From: Chloroflexota bacterium
GTDB lineage: Bacteria; Chloroflexota; Anaerolineae; Promineifilales; Promineifilaceae
Assembly (NCBI GenBank): GCA_018004935.1
Contig: JAGNBF010000011.1
Location: 30,450 to 94,449 of the forward strand
Length of the DNA: 64,000 bases
Reading direction: 5' to 3'
Numbering within the stretch: the stretch's first letter is position 1; the number at the start of each line of letters is the position of its first letter. Shown piece after piece: positions 8,316 through 18,304 of the stretch. A program made the position numbers and the translations under genes. The notes beneath the pieces are model-generated. The model did not search any database and was not told the origin of the DNA. It worked only from the letters and a program-made list of their open reading frames with translations.

Positions 8316-10064
8316 ATGAATCCACGACCTGCCCCCCCCCACCATCTGACCGATAGTCGCCTGGCCAATATGGGCGCTACGATCATCCATGATGCCTATA
8401 TTGCTTATAGCAACAGTTTTGCCACTATTACTCATCGTGCCTATGAACGTTTTGCCGCACGCGACTGGCATGGACACCGTGGCGATGCACGCCAACGGCT
8501 AGAGTTATACCGCCAGGTGATTAGCCATGTTGTGACCCAAATTTGTAGCTTGTTGGCCGACCGGCTAAAAAACAAGCTGGTATGGGCCAGTTTAAAAGCG
8601 GTGTACTCTAGCCGGATTGCCCAGCATAATGATTGGGAATTAGCTGAAACATTTTTCAACTCAGTAACACGGCGTATTTTTGCTACGGTAGGTGTGGATC
8701 CACAGATCGAGTTTGTGGCAACCGATTTTGATATGCCCCCCACCCCTTCATATGTAGATGTATATCGCATTTACCAGCCAAAGGGGGAAATGGTGGACTT
8801 GGTGCGTCAGGTTATTCAAGATTTTGGTTATCAGGTTCCCTTTGCTCACCTGGAATGGGATTGCCAGCAGGTAGCGGGGCGTATCAGGGCCTGTCTGGAT
8901 GAACGAGGTGCACATATTACTCAGGTGGATATGGTTAAACAGCCTTTTTACCGGGGCAAGGGCGCTTATTTGGTGGGGCGCATTTTTACCACCACCGGGA
9001 TGGTTCCCCTGACTCTTGCGCTTTTGCATGAAGAAAATGGTATATATGTTGATTGTGCCCTTCTGGACGAGAGTAGTATTAGTATTTTGTTTAGTTTTGC
9101 CCGTTCTTATTTTCATGTGGAAACGGATCGTCCGTTCGATCTGGTGCATTTTATTCGTTCACTCATTCCGCAGAAACGGTTTGCCGAAATTTATATTTCT
9201 TTGGGTTATAACAAACATGGGAAAACGGAGTTATACCGGGACTTACTGGCTCATCTGGCCCATTCACAGGAGCAGTTTCATATTACACCCGGGCAAAAAG
9301 GTATGGTGATGACGGTATTCACCTTACCGGATTATGATCTGGTGTTTAAGGTGATTAAGGATCGATTTAGTTATCCCAAACGAACCACCCGGCAAGAGGT
9401 GATGGCCCAATATGAGCTGGTGTTTCACCATGATCGGGCCGGACGATTGATTGATGCTCAGACTTTTGAGCATTTACAGTTTAATCGGACGCGGTTTTCT
9501 GAGGGATTGCTAGAGGAACTACTGCAAATTGCGGCACGGACGGTGTGGGTATCAGGTGAGTATGTAGTGGTGAATCATGCTTATGTGGAACGCCGGGTGA
9601 CGCCGTTGGATTTGTATTTGCAACAGGCAACGCCCGCGGCCGCGGCCGCGGCGGTACTCGATTATGGTCAGACGATTAAAGACCTGGCCGCCACGAATAT
9701 TTTCACCGGGGATATGTTGTTGAAAAATTTTGGCGTAACGCGGCATGGTCGGCTGGTATTTTATGATTATGACGAATTGCGGCCGCTGACGGATTGCCGT
9801 TTCCGGGCTATGCCCCAATCCTCGCGCTATGAAGATGAATTGTCAGCCGAACCTTGGTTCCCCATTGGGGATGATGACATTTTCCCAGAAGAGTTTTTGC
9901 GCTTTATGGGACTGCCACCCGTTCTGCAACAACTCTTTGTCGCTCATCATGGCGATTTGCTTGAGGTAGATTACTGGCAGGAAACCCAGGCGCGTATTCG
10001 GGCAGGAGAAATTATTAGTATTATTCCTTATGCCGAGTCACAACGTTTTCCGCGCCCTGGCTAA
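8316..10064 (+). CDS. aceK: Isocitrate dehydrogenase kinase/phosphatase
   Basis: Encodes 582 residues, the usual AceK length. Family hallmarks are visible: ETFFNSVTRRIFATVGVD near residue 113, PGQKGMVMTVFTLPDYDLVF near residue 325 (nucleotide-binding part), and DRFSYPKRTTRQEVM. AceK reversibly phosphorylates isocitrate dehydrogenase and thereby diverts isocitrate into the glyoxylate shunt. No aceA or aceB is nearby, so it stands alone. A Shine-Dalgarno AGGAG lies at 8298-8302, somewhat far from the chosen ATG; a nearer ATG at 8308 is followed at once by a stop. The gene is divergent from the LacI-type gene and shares its operator-rich upstream region, so co-regulation is possible. AceK is best known from Proteobacteria, so its occurrence here is notable. 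Confidence 0.93.
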   Translation: MNPRPAPPHHLTDSRLANMGATIIHDAYIAYSNSFATITHRAYERFAARDWHGHRGDARQRLELYRQVISHVVTQICSLLADRLKNKLVWASLKAVYSSRIAQHNDWELAETFFNSVTRRIFATVGVDPQIEFVATDFDMPPTPSYVDVYRIYQPKGEMVDLVRQVIQDFGYQVPFAHLEWDCQQVAGRIRACLDERGAHITQVDMVKQPFYRGKGAYLVGRIFTTTGMVPLTLALLHEENGIYVDCALLDESSISILFSFARSYFHVETDRPFDLVHFIRSLIPQKRFAEIYISLGYNKHGKTELYRDLLAHLAHSQEQFHITPGQKGMVMTVFTLPDYDLVFKVIKDRFSYPKRTTRQEVMAQYELVFHHDRAGRLIDAQTFEHLQFNRTRFSEGLLEELLQIAARTVWVSGEYVVVNHAYVERRVTPLDLYLQQATPAAAAAAVLDYGQTIKDLAATNIFTGDMLLKNFGVTRHGRLVFYDYDELRPLTDCRFRAMPQSSRYEDELSAEPWFPIGDDDIFPEEFLRFMGLPPVLQQLFVAHHGDLLEVDYWQETQARIRAGEIISIIPYAESQRFPRPG

Positions 10065-10139
10065 ACGATTAACATGCCTTCACTGACGACTTCCCCGGGA
10101 CAAGGGGGCATCGTGGCCCAATAGGGCGATTGCATACTC

Positions 10140-10290
10140 ACCAGAATGAACCCATCCCCCTACCCCCCTTCCCGAAATCGGGAAGGGGGAACCCACTCGG
10201 CGGGTAAAATCGGGGCGAAGCCCCGATTTTACCCGCCTTAAAAAACTCCCTGCCCCTGGGGGCGGGGTTGGGGGTGGGGGAAATCCGAAT
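10140..10290. repeat. GC-box element with a perfect internal hairpin
   Basis: A GGGGCGGGGTTGGGG-type box (inverted orientation) with an adjacent perfect inverted repeat around a GCGAAGC loop (about 10200-10238), preceded by a smaller stem. It belongs to the family in which the box is conserved but the hairpin sequence changes between copies. The rest of 10065-10572 shows no gene. Confidence 0.6.
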
Positions 10291-10572
10291 ATGCAATCGC
10301 CCTGCGTGGCCCAACTGTTTGATTTTTATGGTAAGAGAGTTGAGTTATAATGAGCACGCTAACGGGATCCTTCACCTGATGCCCCGGTTATCAATTACCT
10401 GCCTTTACCATCACAATCTGGTTGCTCTGCCGAAGTTCCTGTTGCCCATGGTTTTGCCGATTGTGCCCAATCTTTATACGGCTTATGAAATTGCCAGGTC
10501 AGGGTGGTTCATATCACATCCCTGTTGGCAACAATGTCTATAAGCCCTGCTCTGTTGCTGGAGTCTTACCCA

Positions 10573-13500
10573 ATGAACAACAAAAAATCCCCCTTGCCCC
10601 TTTTCTTTGCCCTGGCAATCGTGTTACTGGCCTTGTTAGGCACCCAGATAACCGGTTCCGCCGCACCGGTCGCCCCCACGGCCGCTATATCTCTCAGTTC
10701 TCCTTATAGTCAAAATTTTGACACCCTGTCCAATACGGGTACCACCAATACCTGGGCGGACGATACAACCATCAGTGGCTGGTATGCCATGCAAACCATT
10801 AACACCCTCAACACCTATCGGGCGGGTGATGGCTCAACCACGAATGGGGCTCTCTATAGTTTTGGTACAACAGGAGCCACCGAACGGGCTTTAGGCTCAG
10901 TCGCATCTGGAACACCAGGAAACTTTATTTATGGGGTTCGGTTTGTGAATGATACGGGGGCCGCCGTCACCAGCCTGACAATCAGTTACACTGGCGAACA
11001 GTGGCGCAATGGGGGCAATATCACCGCCCAAAAACTAGATTTTAGTTACCAGGTTGGAGCCACCGTCACCGTTCTCAACACGGGGACATGGACAGATGTG
11101 GATACGATGGACTTTACGGGGCCGATTGCGACAGCTACCGCGGCCGCATTAAATGGCAACGCGGCCGCGAACCGGGTTCTCCTCTCCCAGGCTGTCACCG
11201 TCAACATTCCCAACGGTCAAGAAATCATGATCCGCTGGTATGACACCAACGATGGCGGCAATGACCATGGCCTGTCTATTGACGATCTCACCGTCACCGC
11301 TGGCGGTGGGCCTTCCGATACCGCACCCGCCGTTTCCAGTAATACCCCCACCAATGGGGCTACCAATATCGCCCTGACCAGCGATATCACCGTCAATTTC
11401 AACGAAGATGTCACCCTGGATTCCAGTTGGTACACCATCAATTGCGCCAACAGCGGCGCACACCCCGGCGCTGTTACCGGTGGCCCCCAAACCTGGACCA
11501 TTAACCCCACCACCGATTTCACCGTCAACGAACTCTGCACCGTCACCATTGACGATGTTTCTGTCCACGACGTAGATGTAATTGACCCCCCAGATACCAT
11601 GACCGCCGATCACATCTTTAGCTTCACAACCGTCGGTGTCGTTTTTGGTAGTTGTGGTGATAACAACGAATCACTCATCCATGACATTCAGGGTAGCGGC
11701 AACAGTAGTCCCGTCGTCGGTACAACCCCCATTATGGAAGGTGTTGTGACAGCCGATTACCAAAACACACCTACCCAATATGGTGGTTTCTTCATCCAGG
11801 AAGAAAATGCCGATACCGACGCCAATCCCGCCACTTCTGAAGGCGTCTATGTCTTTGATAGTACCAATGCCGTCAGCGTAGGTGACATCGTCCGGTTACA
11901 AGGAACCGTCACCGAATTTGCCTCATCCAGTGTTACCGTTACAGAAATCACCAGTGTCACTACCCTGGTTATCTGTAGTAGTGGCAATACCCTACCTGGC
12001 GCCACCAGCATCACTCTACCCATTGCCGCGTTGGCTACCTGGGAACAGTACGAAGGCATGTTGGTGCAACTACCCCAAACCCTCTCTGTTACCGAAGTCT
12101 TTACGCTGGGTCGCTTTGGCGAAGTGTTACTTTCTCAGGGTGGTGTGGTCTATCAATATACCCATTTCAATCCACCCAATGCGACGGGAAATACCACCTA
12201 CCAAAGTCAGGTCGCACTACGCACCATCATTCTCGATGATGCCAATGCCCAACAAAACAAAGACCCCATCGTTTACCCGAATCCTGGTCTCACCGCTCTC
12301 AACAGCTTACGCATCAGCGATACCGTCACTTCGTTGGTAGGTATTGTAGATCAGCGTTTTGATGAATACCGCATTCAACCGGTCGGAACCGTTATGTTCA
12401 CCCATTCTAATGCACGCCCAGTAACACCCGACATCGTAGGTGGAAATGTTACCGTGGCCAGCTTCAATGTACTGAACTATTTCAGCACGGTAGACCCTAA
12501 TACTGGGGCATCTGGTTATATCTGCGGTCCATCATCTAATCAGGAATGCCGTGGAGCAGACTCCGCCCTGGAACTCACCCGGCAACAAGACAAACTGGTG
12601 CAGGCCATCCTCACCCTGGACGCCGATGTCTTAGGGCTAATCGAAATAGAAAACCATGCCAGTGATACAGCGATGACAACCCTGGTGAATGCCCTGAATG
12701 CGGTTGCCGGACCAGGCAGTTATGCCCATGTCTCCGCTTTCCCCTTGGGCACAGATGCCATTAAGGTGGCCATCATCTACCAACCCGCCAATGTAACACC
12801 CGTGGGAGCGGCAATGAGCGATGCCTCACCCGTTTTCAGCCGTCCGCCCCTGGCCCAAACCTTCCAACTTGTCTCTACGGGTGAACAGTTCACGCTACTT
12901 GTCAACCATTTCAAATCCAAAAGTTGTAGTGGGGCCACTGGTGGCGATGCAGATACCGGAGATGGTCAAGGCTGTTTTAATGCCACCCGTGTCCAGCAGG
13001 CCAATCAGTTAATGACCTTCATCAACACCGTCGTTATTCCCACCAGCGGTGATCCCGATGTATTGGTAATGGGCGATCTCAATGCTTATGCCCAGGAAGA
13101 CCCGGTAACAGTTTTGACAGGAGCAGGTCTAACCAACATCATCAACAGCTTTGAGGGCGATGCGGCTTATTCTTATGTGTTTGATGGACAGGTAGGTTAT
13201 CTGGATCATGCCCTCACGTCGGCCAGCCTGACTCCCCTCGTGACGGGTGTCACCCATTGGCACATCAACGGCGATGAGCCTATTGTGTTGGATTACAATG
13301 TGGAATTTAAATCAGCCGGGCAAATTACCAGCCTCTACAATGCTGATCCCTATCGCACTTCAGACCATAATCCGGTTGTCGTAGGGTTGTCACTCCTGGG
13401 AGCCACACCTACACCTACACCTACGCCTACAGCCACACCCACAAGTACACCAACGAGTACACCAACGAGTACACCCACAAGTACACCTACCAGTACGCCA

Positions 13501-13755
13501 ACGAGTACGCCGACTAGCACACCAACCAGTACTGTTACGGTTACGCCTACGGGCACAGCTACCAGTACGGCTACAGCCACGCCCACCAACCTGCCCACCG
13601 AAACTCCAACCATCACCCCAACCATCCCACCGACGGGTGTAGAGTTGACAACGGTAAGTGGTCAGGCTAATACGCTAAGTGGATTACTGGCCGGTTTGAC
13701 GGCGGCGATTTTGTTGGTAAGTGTGATTCTTTCTCGTCGCTCTCGCCAAAACTAA
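10573..13755 (+). CDS. ExeM/NucH-like surface nuclease with Big_5 and OB-fold domains
   Basis: Encodes 1060 residues. There is a signal peptide at the N-terminus. An Ig-like Big_5 domain lies at about 235-340 ([20 protein letters not shown]), then a YhcR/ExeM-type OB-fold at about 355-590. An endonuclease/exonuclease/phosphatase domain follows at about 620-950 with [29 protein letters not shown] and the catalytic [10 protein letters not shown]. Then come a Thr-Pro-Ser repeat stalk, one membrane helix and a basic tail (SRRSRQN). It is probably an extracellular DNase/phosphatase anchored at the surface and used for scavenging nucleic acids or phosphate. I took ATG 10573 because the signal peptide follows directly; an upstream ATG at 10504 adds a non-signal stretch. 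Confidence 0.88.
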   Translation: MNNKKSPLPLFFALAIVLLALLGTQITGSAAPVAPTAAISLSSPYSQNFDTLSNTGTTNTWADDTTISGWYAMQTINTLNTYRAGDGSTTNGALYSFGTTGATERALGSVASGTPGNFIYGVRFVNDTGAAVTSLTISYTGEQWRNGGNITAQKLDFSYQVGATVTVLNTGTWTDVDTMDFTGPIATATAAALNGNAAANRVLLSQAVTVNIPNGQEIMIRWYDTNDGGNDHGLSIDDLTVTAGGGPSDTAPAVSSNTPTNGATNIALTSDITVNFNEDVTLDSSWYTINCANSGAHPGAVTGGPQTWTINPTTDFTVNELCTVTIDDVSVHDVDVIDPPDTMTADHIFSFTTVGVVFGSCGDNNESLIHDIQGSGNSSPVVGTTPIMEGVVTADYQNTPTQYGGFFIQEENADTDANPATSEGVYVFDSTNAVSVGDIVRLQGTVTEFASSSVTVTEITSVTTLVICSSGNTLPGATSITLPIAALATWEQYEGMLVQLPQTLSVTEVFTLGRFGEVLLSQGGVVYQYTHFNPPNATGNTTYQSQVALRTIILDDANAQQNKDPIVYPNPGLTALNSLRISDTVTSLVGIVDQRFDEYRIQPVGTVMFTHSNARPVTPDIVGGNVTVASFNVLNYFSTVDPNTGASGYICGPSSNQECRGADSALELTRQQDKLVQAILTLDADVLGLIEIENHASDTAMTTLVNALNAVAGPGSYAHVSAFPLGTDAIKVAIIYQPANVTPVGAAMSDASPVFSRPPLAQTFQLVSTGEQFTLLVNHFKSKSCSGATGGDADTGDGQGCFNATRVQQANQLMTFINTVVIPTSGDPDVLVMGDLNAYAQEDPVTVLTGAGLTNIINSFEGDAAYSYVFDGQVGYLDHALTSASLTPLVTGVTHWHINGDEPIVLDYNVEFKSAGQITSLYNADPYRTSDHNPVVVGLSLLGATPTPTPTPTATPTSTPTSTPTSTPTSTPTSTPTSTPTSTPTSTVTVTPTGTATSTATATPTNLPTETPTITPTIPPTGVELTTVSGQANTLSGLLAGLTAAILLVSVILSRRSRQN
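13405..13560 (+). repeat. Coding minisatellite of the Thr-Pro stalk
   Basis: Short units such as ACACCAACGAGT repeat about ten times with mainly third-base differences and encode T-P-T-S. It is expected to vary in length between strains. Confidence 0.75.
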
Positions 13756-13771
13756 GCGCACTTGTCCATAT

Positions 13772-13799
13772 GTAGAGACGCAAAATTTTGCGTCTCTAC
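13772..13799. terminator. 14-bp perfect hairpin after the nuclease gene
   Basis: GTAGAGACGCAAAA pairs perfectly with the adjacent TTTTGCGTCTCTAC. It begins 17 bases after the stop codon and could end transcription or be another repeat. Confidence 0.5.
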
Positions 13800-13808
13800 G
13801 TATAGGCA

Positions 13809-14002
13809 TGGAACCCCCTCACCCCTAACCCCGCCCCTGGGAGCGGGGACCTTTTCTCGGCACGGTTTTGGGATGGACACTCCCTAACCGTGCCAGTGGG
13901 TTTCTCCCCTTCCCTCTGGGATCGCTGGGGGATGGGTCTTCAACCCAAACCTACCCAAACTGTTGCCGCCAACAAAATGTCACTTTATGACCGTGGTAAA
14001 TA
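13809..14002 (+). mobile_element. Left-truncated MITE-1 copy
   Basis: Contains the GC box, a diverged central stem (GGCACGG...CCGTGCC), the GGGATGGGTCTTC stretch and the right end AAAATGTCACTTTATGACCG, as in the complete MITE-1 copies. The left terminus with ATACTGTCAAAGGGC is missing. Confidence 0.7.
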
Positions 14003-14023
14003 TGACAAGGAGTTAAGGGCTGA

Positions 14024-14110
14024 CGATTAAATAACTTGAACATTTGCTGTAGCCGGTCTCCTGACCGTGCCCCTCCCAGCGAACAAGTTATTTAGTTCTC
14101 ATCCCTAAGC
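14024..14110 (+). repeat. Hairpin element X, direct copy
   Basis: About 70-85 bases with inverted ends built on TTAAATAACTT/AAGTTATTTA and the GGTCTCCTGACC dyad in the middle. An inverted copy lies at 14820-14925 on the other side of the DUF4342-HhH gene, and a fragment lies near 30150. Confidence 0.65.
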
Positions 14111-14131
14111 AGTCCTTAAAGGTGAACCAGA

Positions 14132-14734
14132 ATGAGTGAACATACCATTGAAATTGTTGAAGAAGAGCAGATGGAAAGTGAAAGCCGGTTTGATACTCTG
14201 ATCGTACGGGGCGAACAGGTTCTAGATACGATCAAGGGCTTACTGGATGATGTTACCGTCCGGCGGGTTATTGTGAAGCGGCGTGATGGCCATAAAATTC
14301 TGGATATTCCCCTGGTAGCGGGGGTAGCCGGAACCCTGTTATTTTGGGCCTGGATGCCAATTCCAGTGATTACAGCCCTGGTATTTGAATGTTCGATTGT
14401 GGTGGAACGGCGGCACAAGGGGTTAAAACAAACCAGCAAACTCGTTCTAGCAAAAGAGGAGCCGGTTGTCATTGAAATGGATGAACCGGAAAGGGATGAA
14501 GAAGGAGAGGTGGTACTGTCCGCGGCCGCGACATCTGATGATCTCACGCGCATTAACGGTATTGGGCCGAAAGTTGCCAGTTTGCTTCAAGAGAGTGGTA
14601 TTCACACTTTTGCCCAACTGGCTCAGACCCCTGTTAGCCAGATTCAGGCTATCTTAGACAAAGCAGGAACCCGCTATCGCCTGCTTGACCCCACTACCTG
14701 GCCGGAACAAGCTCAAGCATTTGCGGAAGCATAG
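14132..14734 (+). CDS. DUF4342 protein fused to a helix-hairpin-helix domain
   Basis: Encodes 200 residues. Residues about 20-90 form a DUF4342 domain (EQVLDTIKGLLDDVTVRRVI) with a central hydrophobic hairpin (VAGVAGTLLFWAW...VITALVF) that probably enters the membrane. After an acidic linker containing SAAATSDD, residues about 138-195 form an HhH/DUF4332-like fold with LTRINGIGPKVASLLQESGI. HhH domains usually bind nucleic acid, but related ones also serve as protein-protein modules. The combination is not one whose function I know. A DUF4342-only paralogue is at 31259-31579. The gene lies between inverted copies of element X. Confidence 0.75.
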   Translation: MSEHTIEIVEEEQMESESRFDTLIVRGEQVLDTIKGLLDDVTVRRVIVKRRDGHKILDIPLVAGVAGTLLFWAWMPIPVITALVFECSIVVERRHKGLKQTSKLVLAKEEPVVIEMDEPERDEEGEVVLSAAATSDDLTRINGIGPKVASLLQESGIHTFAQLAQTPVSQIQAILDKAGTRYRLLDPTTWPEQAQAFAEA

Positions 14735-14763
14735 AGAGTATACCCATAAATCGTGGGGCACAG

Positions 14764-14793
14764 ACCTGACAGGTTTTCAGAAACCTGTCAGGT
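14764..14793. terminator. 13-bp hairpin after the DUF4342-HhH gene
   Basis: ACCTGACAGGTTT (14764-14776) pairs with AAACCTGTCAGGT (14781-14793). A very similar stem occurs at about 47704-47738, so it may be both a terminator and a dispersed repeat. Confidence 0.55.
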
Positions 14794-14819
14794 TTATCAC
14801 AAACTCTTTGTTAAAGATG

Positions 14820-14925
14820 CACTAAGGAATGAGAATTAAATAACCTGCTGGCTAAGAGTGGCACGGTCAGGAGACCGGCCACAGCAGTTTCGTAGGTTAT
14901 TTAATCTTCGATCCTAAGCAGATCG
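14820..14925 (-). repeat. Hairpin element X, inverted copy
   Basis: The reverse complement matches 14024-14110, including ATTAAATAACC ends and the GGTCTCCTGACC core. It overlaps the 3' end of the DUF1461 gene. Confidence 0.65.
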
Positions 14926-15605
14926 CGGCGTAAGAGCCAATACCCCAGAGCCGCGACAATAACCCCTTCTACTAAAGTCCCCACACTCAAAATAACCCCC
15001 AGATCAAACCAAAATTTCTCTGGGAAAAGCCGAATAAGGGAATCGCTAAAATAAAAGGTCCAGGTTCCGGGGGGGAACAGAAGCTCGTGGAATTGGGTAA
15101 AGAAAACGCTCCAGGCCACCAGGATAAAAAGGGCCAGGGCGAACAGAATGGTTGTGGTAGCAATACCTCCATTGAGGATGGCCCGGTAACCTTCCCGGCG
15201 GGTAGCCGGTTGCCAGAGAAGTAGGGCAAGACCGAGGAAAACGATTGCGGCCGCGGCCGCGCCCACTTGCTTGATACCATCGGTCACATGCTTCACATCT
15301 ACCATATGCCCAATCTCCCGCTCATTATACAGCGGCTCCTCAGTACCCGGGATCACCTGCTCTTCCAACAAATAAATTACCTCTTCTGCCGCCTCCCTAC
15401 GCCCCAAATAATCCACCGCCACCAACGCCAGATCTAACCGTTGCTCCTGGCTAAACCCAAACGAATCTTCAGGGAAACTGGCTTTGGCGTATTCCATACG
15501 AGGGTACGCCGGGCTGATAATCAGACGAATATTGGTCAGACCGAGAAAAAAAGGCATGGCAATGACAATCGCCAGCCGGATAATAAAACGAACGGTCGTG
15601 TTCAA
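14901..15605 (-). CDS. DUF1461 (TIGR01906-like) integral membrane protein
   Basis: Encodes 234 residues with about five membrane segments: one at the N-terminus, then a soluble stretch with EPLYNEREIGHMVDVKHV, which is characteristic of DUF1461/TIGR01906, then four helices. The function of the family is unknown. The start is TTG at 15605, preceded by GTAGGAGTT. This Shine-Dalgarno is the right end of a dispersed hairpin repeat (15615-15705), an arrangement also seen at feoA and the crtI-like gene. The last codons lie in repeat element X, so the natural C-terminus may have been altered. Confidence 0.8.
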   Translation of the reverse strand: MNTTVRFIIRLAIVIAMPFFLGLTNIRLIISPAYPRMEYAKASFPEDSFGFSQEQRLDLALVAVDYLGRREAAEEVIYLLEEQVIPGTEEPLYNEREIGHMVDVKHVTDGIKQVGAAAAAIVFLGLALLLWQPATRREGYRAILNGGIATTTILFALALFILVAWSVFFTQFHELLFPPGTWTFYFSDSLIRLFPEKFWFDLGVILSVGTLVEGVIVAALGYWLLRRDLLRIED

Positions 15606-15614
15606 GGCTAACTC

Positions 15615-15705
15615 CTACGAAAATGTAGGGCGATTTTGTAAATCGCCTGGTGGACGATTTACAAAATCGTCCTACAGATTTTCATCCCTCTTGGTGCGCC
15701 CCAGG
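15615..15705 (-). repeat. RBS-carrying hairpin repeat upstream of the DUF1461 gene
   Basis: Contains GTAGGACGATTTTGTAAATC stems in both orientations (minus-strand reading) and ends with CTACATTTTCGTAGGAGTT, directly before the start codon at 15605. It is the same family as the tandem array at 59341-59765 and the copies at 54880, 33450 and 63978. Confidence 0.75.
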
Positions 15706-15719
15706 CCCAAGACACCCGA

Positions 15720-17309
15720 TCAGCCACCAAGGCCCGGCAACCCAGATGGCCCTTCTTCCAACAAGTAACGCAAAACCAGCGAATCAATGAGTGTTTCTAC
15801 CGGAGCACGTTCATCCGTAAAGAGAATCGCCGAACTAACAGTAGGCACCAGATTTTGTACCGCCGTTTGTAATGATGCCCGCAATAAAGGATCGCTATCT
15901 ACCGATAGTTGTGCCAAACCCAAAGCCACATTCGCCGGATCAGTAGGTTGTGCGGTAGCTACCAGAATAGAGTTCAACGAATTGGGAATATCAATCGTAT
16001 GAACCGTGGGAAAGACGGTGAGCAACGTGTTGGTCATCGCTTCCACCAGGCTCCGATCATGCGGGGCACGGCCCACATTAATCGCCACCACACCATTTTC
16101 GGCCAGATGTGCCCGCACTTCCTGAAAATATTGTTGTGTCGTCAAGTGCCAGGGGATATAGGGAACTTTATAAGCATCAATCGTAATAATGTCATAGGGT
16201 CCCGTCAGCCGATTTAATTCATAACGCCCATCACCCACAATCACCTGGATATTGGGTTCATGCAGGGCAAAATAATCTCGTCCTGCTTGCACAATTGCCG
16301 GATCCAACTCAATACCATCAATCATCAATGCGGGAAATACCTGCGAAAACTGTTTAGGAATCGTCCCCGCCGCCAACCCAACCACGGCCATTCGCTCCAG
16401 GCGTATAGGCTGAGCCGGATCATTAAAATACGGTGCCGCAAGCATAATACTCCACACAGAAATCGAAGGCACGCGGCCGCCATCACAATAAAAAGAATGG
16501 TATGCCTGTCCCTCATTTAGCAATAGATAATTACAATCCCCCTCCCGAATCACCTGAATATAATTGTATGCTGATTCCGTCTCAAAAATCTGACCTGGGT
16601 ATTCTTTCACCGTACCCTGCGTCCAGAGCCAGGCAAAAGGAAGCAAGAGCAACACCAGAAGCAAACTACGTATTCCGCTGGCGCGATTCACCTGCCACAG
16701 ACCACCAATCCCCACCAACAACAAAATCACCCCAAAGATAAGAGCCGTCAAGCGTGATCCGGCCTGAGGAATAACGATCAGGACCGGCAGATATGTCCCC
16801 AACAGGCTACCCCAGGTAGAAATAGCATACATCTGACCGCTGATACTGCCAGCTTCTTTTACATCACGCATCCCCAGGCGAATAGCAAAGGGAGAGATAC
16901 ATCCCAATAAGGTGATGGGTACAGCCAGGGCAAAAATAACCCCGAAAAAGGAGCTAACCAGGGCACCGACATTGATAAAAGCGAAGGCGTCCGCGGCCGC
17001 TTTCAAGATCACACTTGTCAGCAGAAGAAAAAAGGCCGCACTAAAACCAGCCACGGTGACAAGCTGGTAAAACAGGCGGGGGGAAGGATAACGATCAGCC
17101 AGGCGGCCACCAAGAAAATAGCCCAGCGTCAAGAAAAACAACACCAGCCCAATAACATTGGCCCACACAATATTTGATGTGCCATAAACCGTCTGAAGCA
17201 TCCGGCTGGTGGTAAATTCTATCGCCAGCGAACTCATTCCCCCCACAAACACCGTCAAAAAAAGATACCGTCGGGATAAAGGTTGTTCTGTGTTAATAGT
17301 GAACCTCAA
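15720..17309 (-). CDS. Membrane protein with C-terminal spermidine synthase-like domain
   Basis: Encodes about 529 residues. Eight to nine N-terminal helices resemble a half MFS transporter (EFTTSRMLQTVYGTSNIVWA, GYFLGGRLADRYPS). Residues about 300-500 form an S-adenosylmethionine-type spermidine synthase fold with MIDGIELDPAIVQAG, VIVGDGRYELNRL and YDIITIDAY. Such fused MFS/spermidine synthase-like proteins are widespread, but their reaction is unproven. No ATG precedes the first helix. I chose TTG 17309 because the region above 17330 is a dispersed repeat; an in-frame TTG at 17399 lies within that repeat. Confidence 0.78.
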   Translation of the reverse strand: MRFTINTEQPLSRRYLFLTVFVGGMSSLAIEFTTSRMLQTVYGTSNIVWANVIGLVLFFLTLGYFLGGRLADRYPSPRLFYQLVTVAGFSAAFFLLLTSVILKAAADAFAFINVGALVSSFFGVIFALAVPITLLGCISPFAIRLGMRDVKEAGSISGQMYAISTWGSLLGTYLPVLIVIPQAGSRLTALIFGVILLLVGIGGLWQVNRASGIRSLLLVLLLLPFAWLWTQGTVKEYPGQIFETESAYNYIQVIREGDCNYLLLNEGQAYHSFYCDGGRVPSISVWSIMLAAPYFNDPAQPIRLERMAVVGLAAGTIPKQFSQVFPALMIDGIELDPAIVQAGRDYFALHEPNIQVIVGDGRYELNRLTGPYDIITIDAYKVPYIPWHLTTQQYFQEVRAHLAENGVVAINVGRAPHDRSLVEAMTNTLLTVFPTVHTIDIPNSLNSILVATAQPTDPANVALGLAQLSVDSDPLLRASLQTAVQNLVPTVSSAILFTDERAPVETLIDSLVLRYLLEEGPSGLPGLGG

Positions 17310-17333
17310 TAAGTAAAGTATTTGTAACGGTAG

Positions 17334-18240
17334 GCGTTCAGTTCCCTGAGAAAAAGAGCCTTCCGAAGGTTTCTGCAAAGATGTTGACCAGTGGTACAAA
17401 CCTTCGGAAGGCTGAATGGTTACTTGTAACGACTAAGGCTCTCGAGGGCTGAACTTGTCGAACCCTAAGCCTGTGCCTTCGGCAAGCTCAGGCAACAGGC
17501 TTAGGGTTCGCTCAAAATTAAGTTGGGTGGCGAGGACAACCACAAGGGTTGCCCCTGCATGGGGTGTCAACCCCCTGAACTCCCAAAGAACCAAAGTCAT
17601 TATACCCAGCGCCCCATGTTGGGACAAAACAGAGGGCGCTAACCCTAATACAAGTTCCCGGAAGTTCGTAGCATGTTTTTGGTTCGTAGTAACTGCTTTT
17701 GTAGTTTAAAAAATTAATCAGGTAATGGAATCCCCCCACCCCTAACCCCGCCCCCAGGGTCGGGGGGTTTTTTAAGGTGGGCAAAATCGAGGGCTTCACC
17801 CCCCGATTTTGCCCACCGAGGGAGTTCCACGTTCCCGAAATCGAAAATCGTCAGGGGGATGAGTTGATTCGCCCTCCCACGGCGCTTTCCGGCGGGAAGG
17901 GAGAAACACCAGGCGTGCGGGTTATCGAGCGCGGCCGCGCTCGATAACCCGCACATGAGAAAGCTCCCCACCCCTGGGGGCGGGCTTAGGAGTGGGGGAA
18001 ACCATATTACCCGTCTGTTTTGGTTCAGGGGGCTGACACTGGAGGGGCTGGCCTTGTGCCTGCCCCGTGTGTGCAACCACAAGGGTTGCCCCCCACGAAA
18101 CCCCAAAGAACCACTGTTTTTTAATCAACAATGTCTCCCATTTTGCCCCCAGATAGTGAATTCTGACAAATGAGAAAACTCGTTGTAAGAAAACACACCA
18201 GCATAGCCATAAATGTATTTATAACCAATACCGGGCAAAG
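17334..18240. repeat. Mosaic of at least five repeat families
   Basis: Gene-free stretch. In order it holds a CCTTCCGAAGG-type inverted element (17334-17425, also near 21650, 21890 and 56125), CTTCGGCAAGCTCAGG hairpins (17450-17505), parts of the 120-base GGGCAACC...GGTTGCCC element (17519-17600 and 18018-18112), and two GC-box/hairpin elements in opposite orientation (17738-17830 and 17860-18000). No protein-coding frame resembles a known gene. Confidence 0.7.
17915..17954. repeat. 40-bp perfect palindrome centred on GCGGCCGC
   Basis: GTGCGGGTTATCGAGCGCGG is followed directly by its reverse complement, with no loop. It lies inside a GC-box element and could extrude as a cruciform. Confidence 0.8.
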
Positions 18241-18304
18241 CATCCGTCCAATATTGGGAAATCAGTCTGCCGTTATATTTCGTCTTAGTTAAGGAGAGAA
18301 ATCT

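Noticed and set aside
13350..13625. Val-Gly repeat frame (VGVLVG) on the minus strand
   Set aside because: Complement of the Thr-Pro stalk minisatellite of the nuclease gene.
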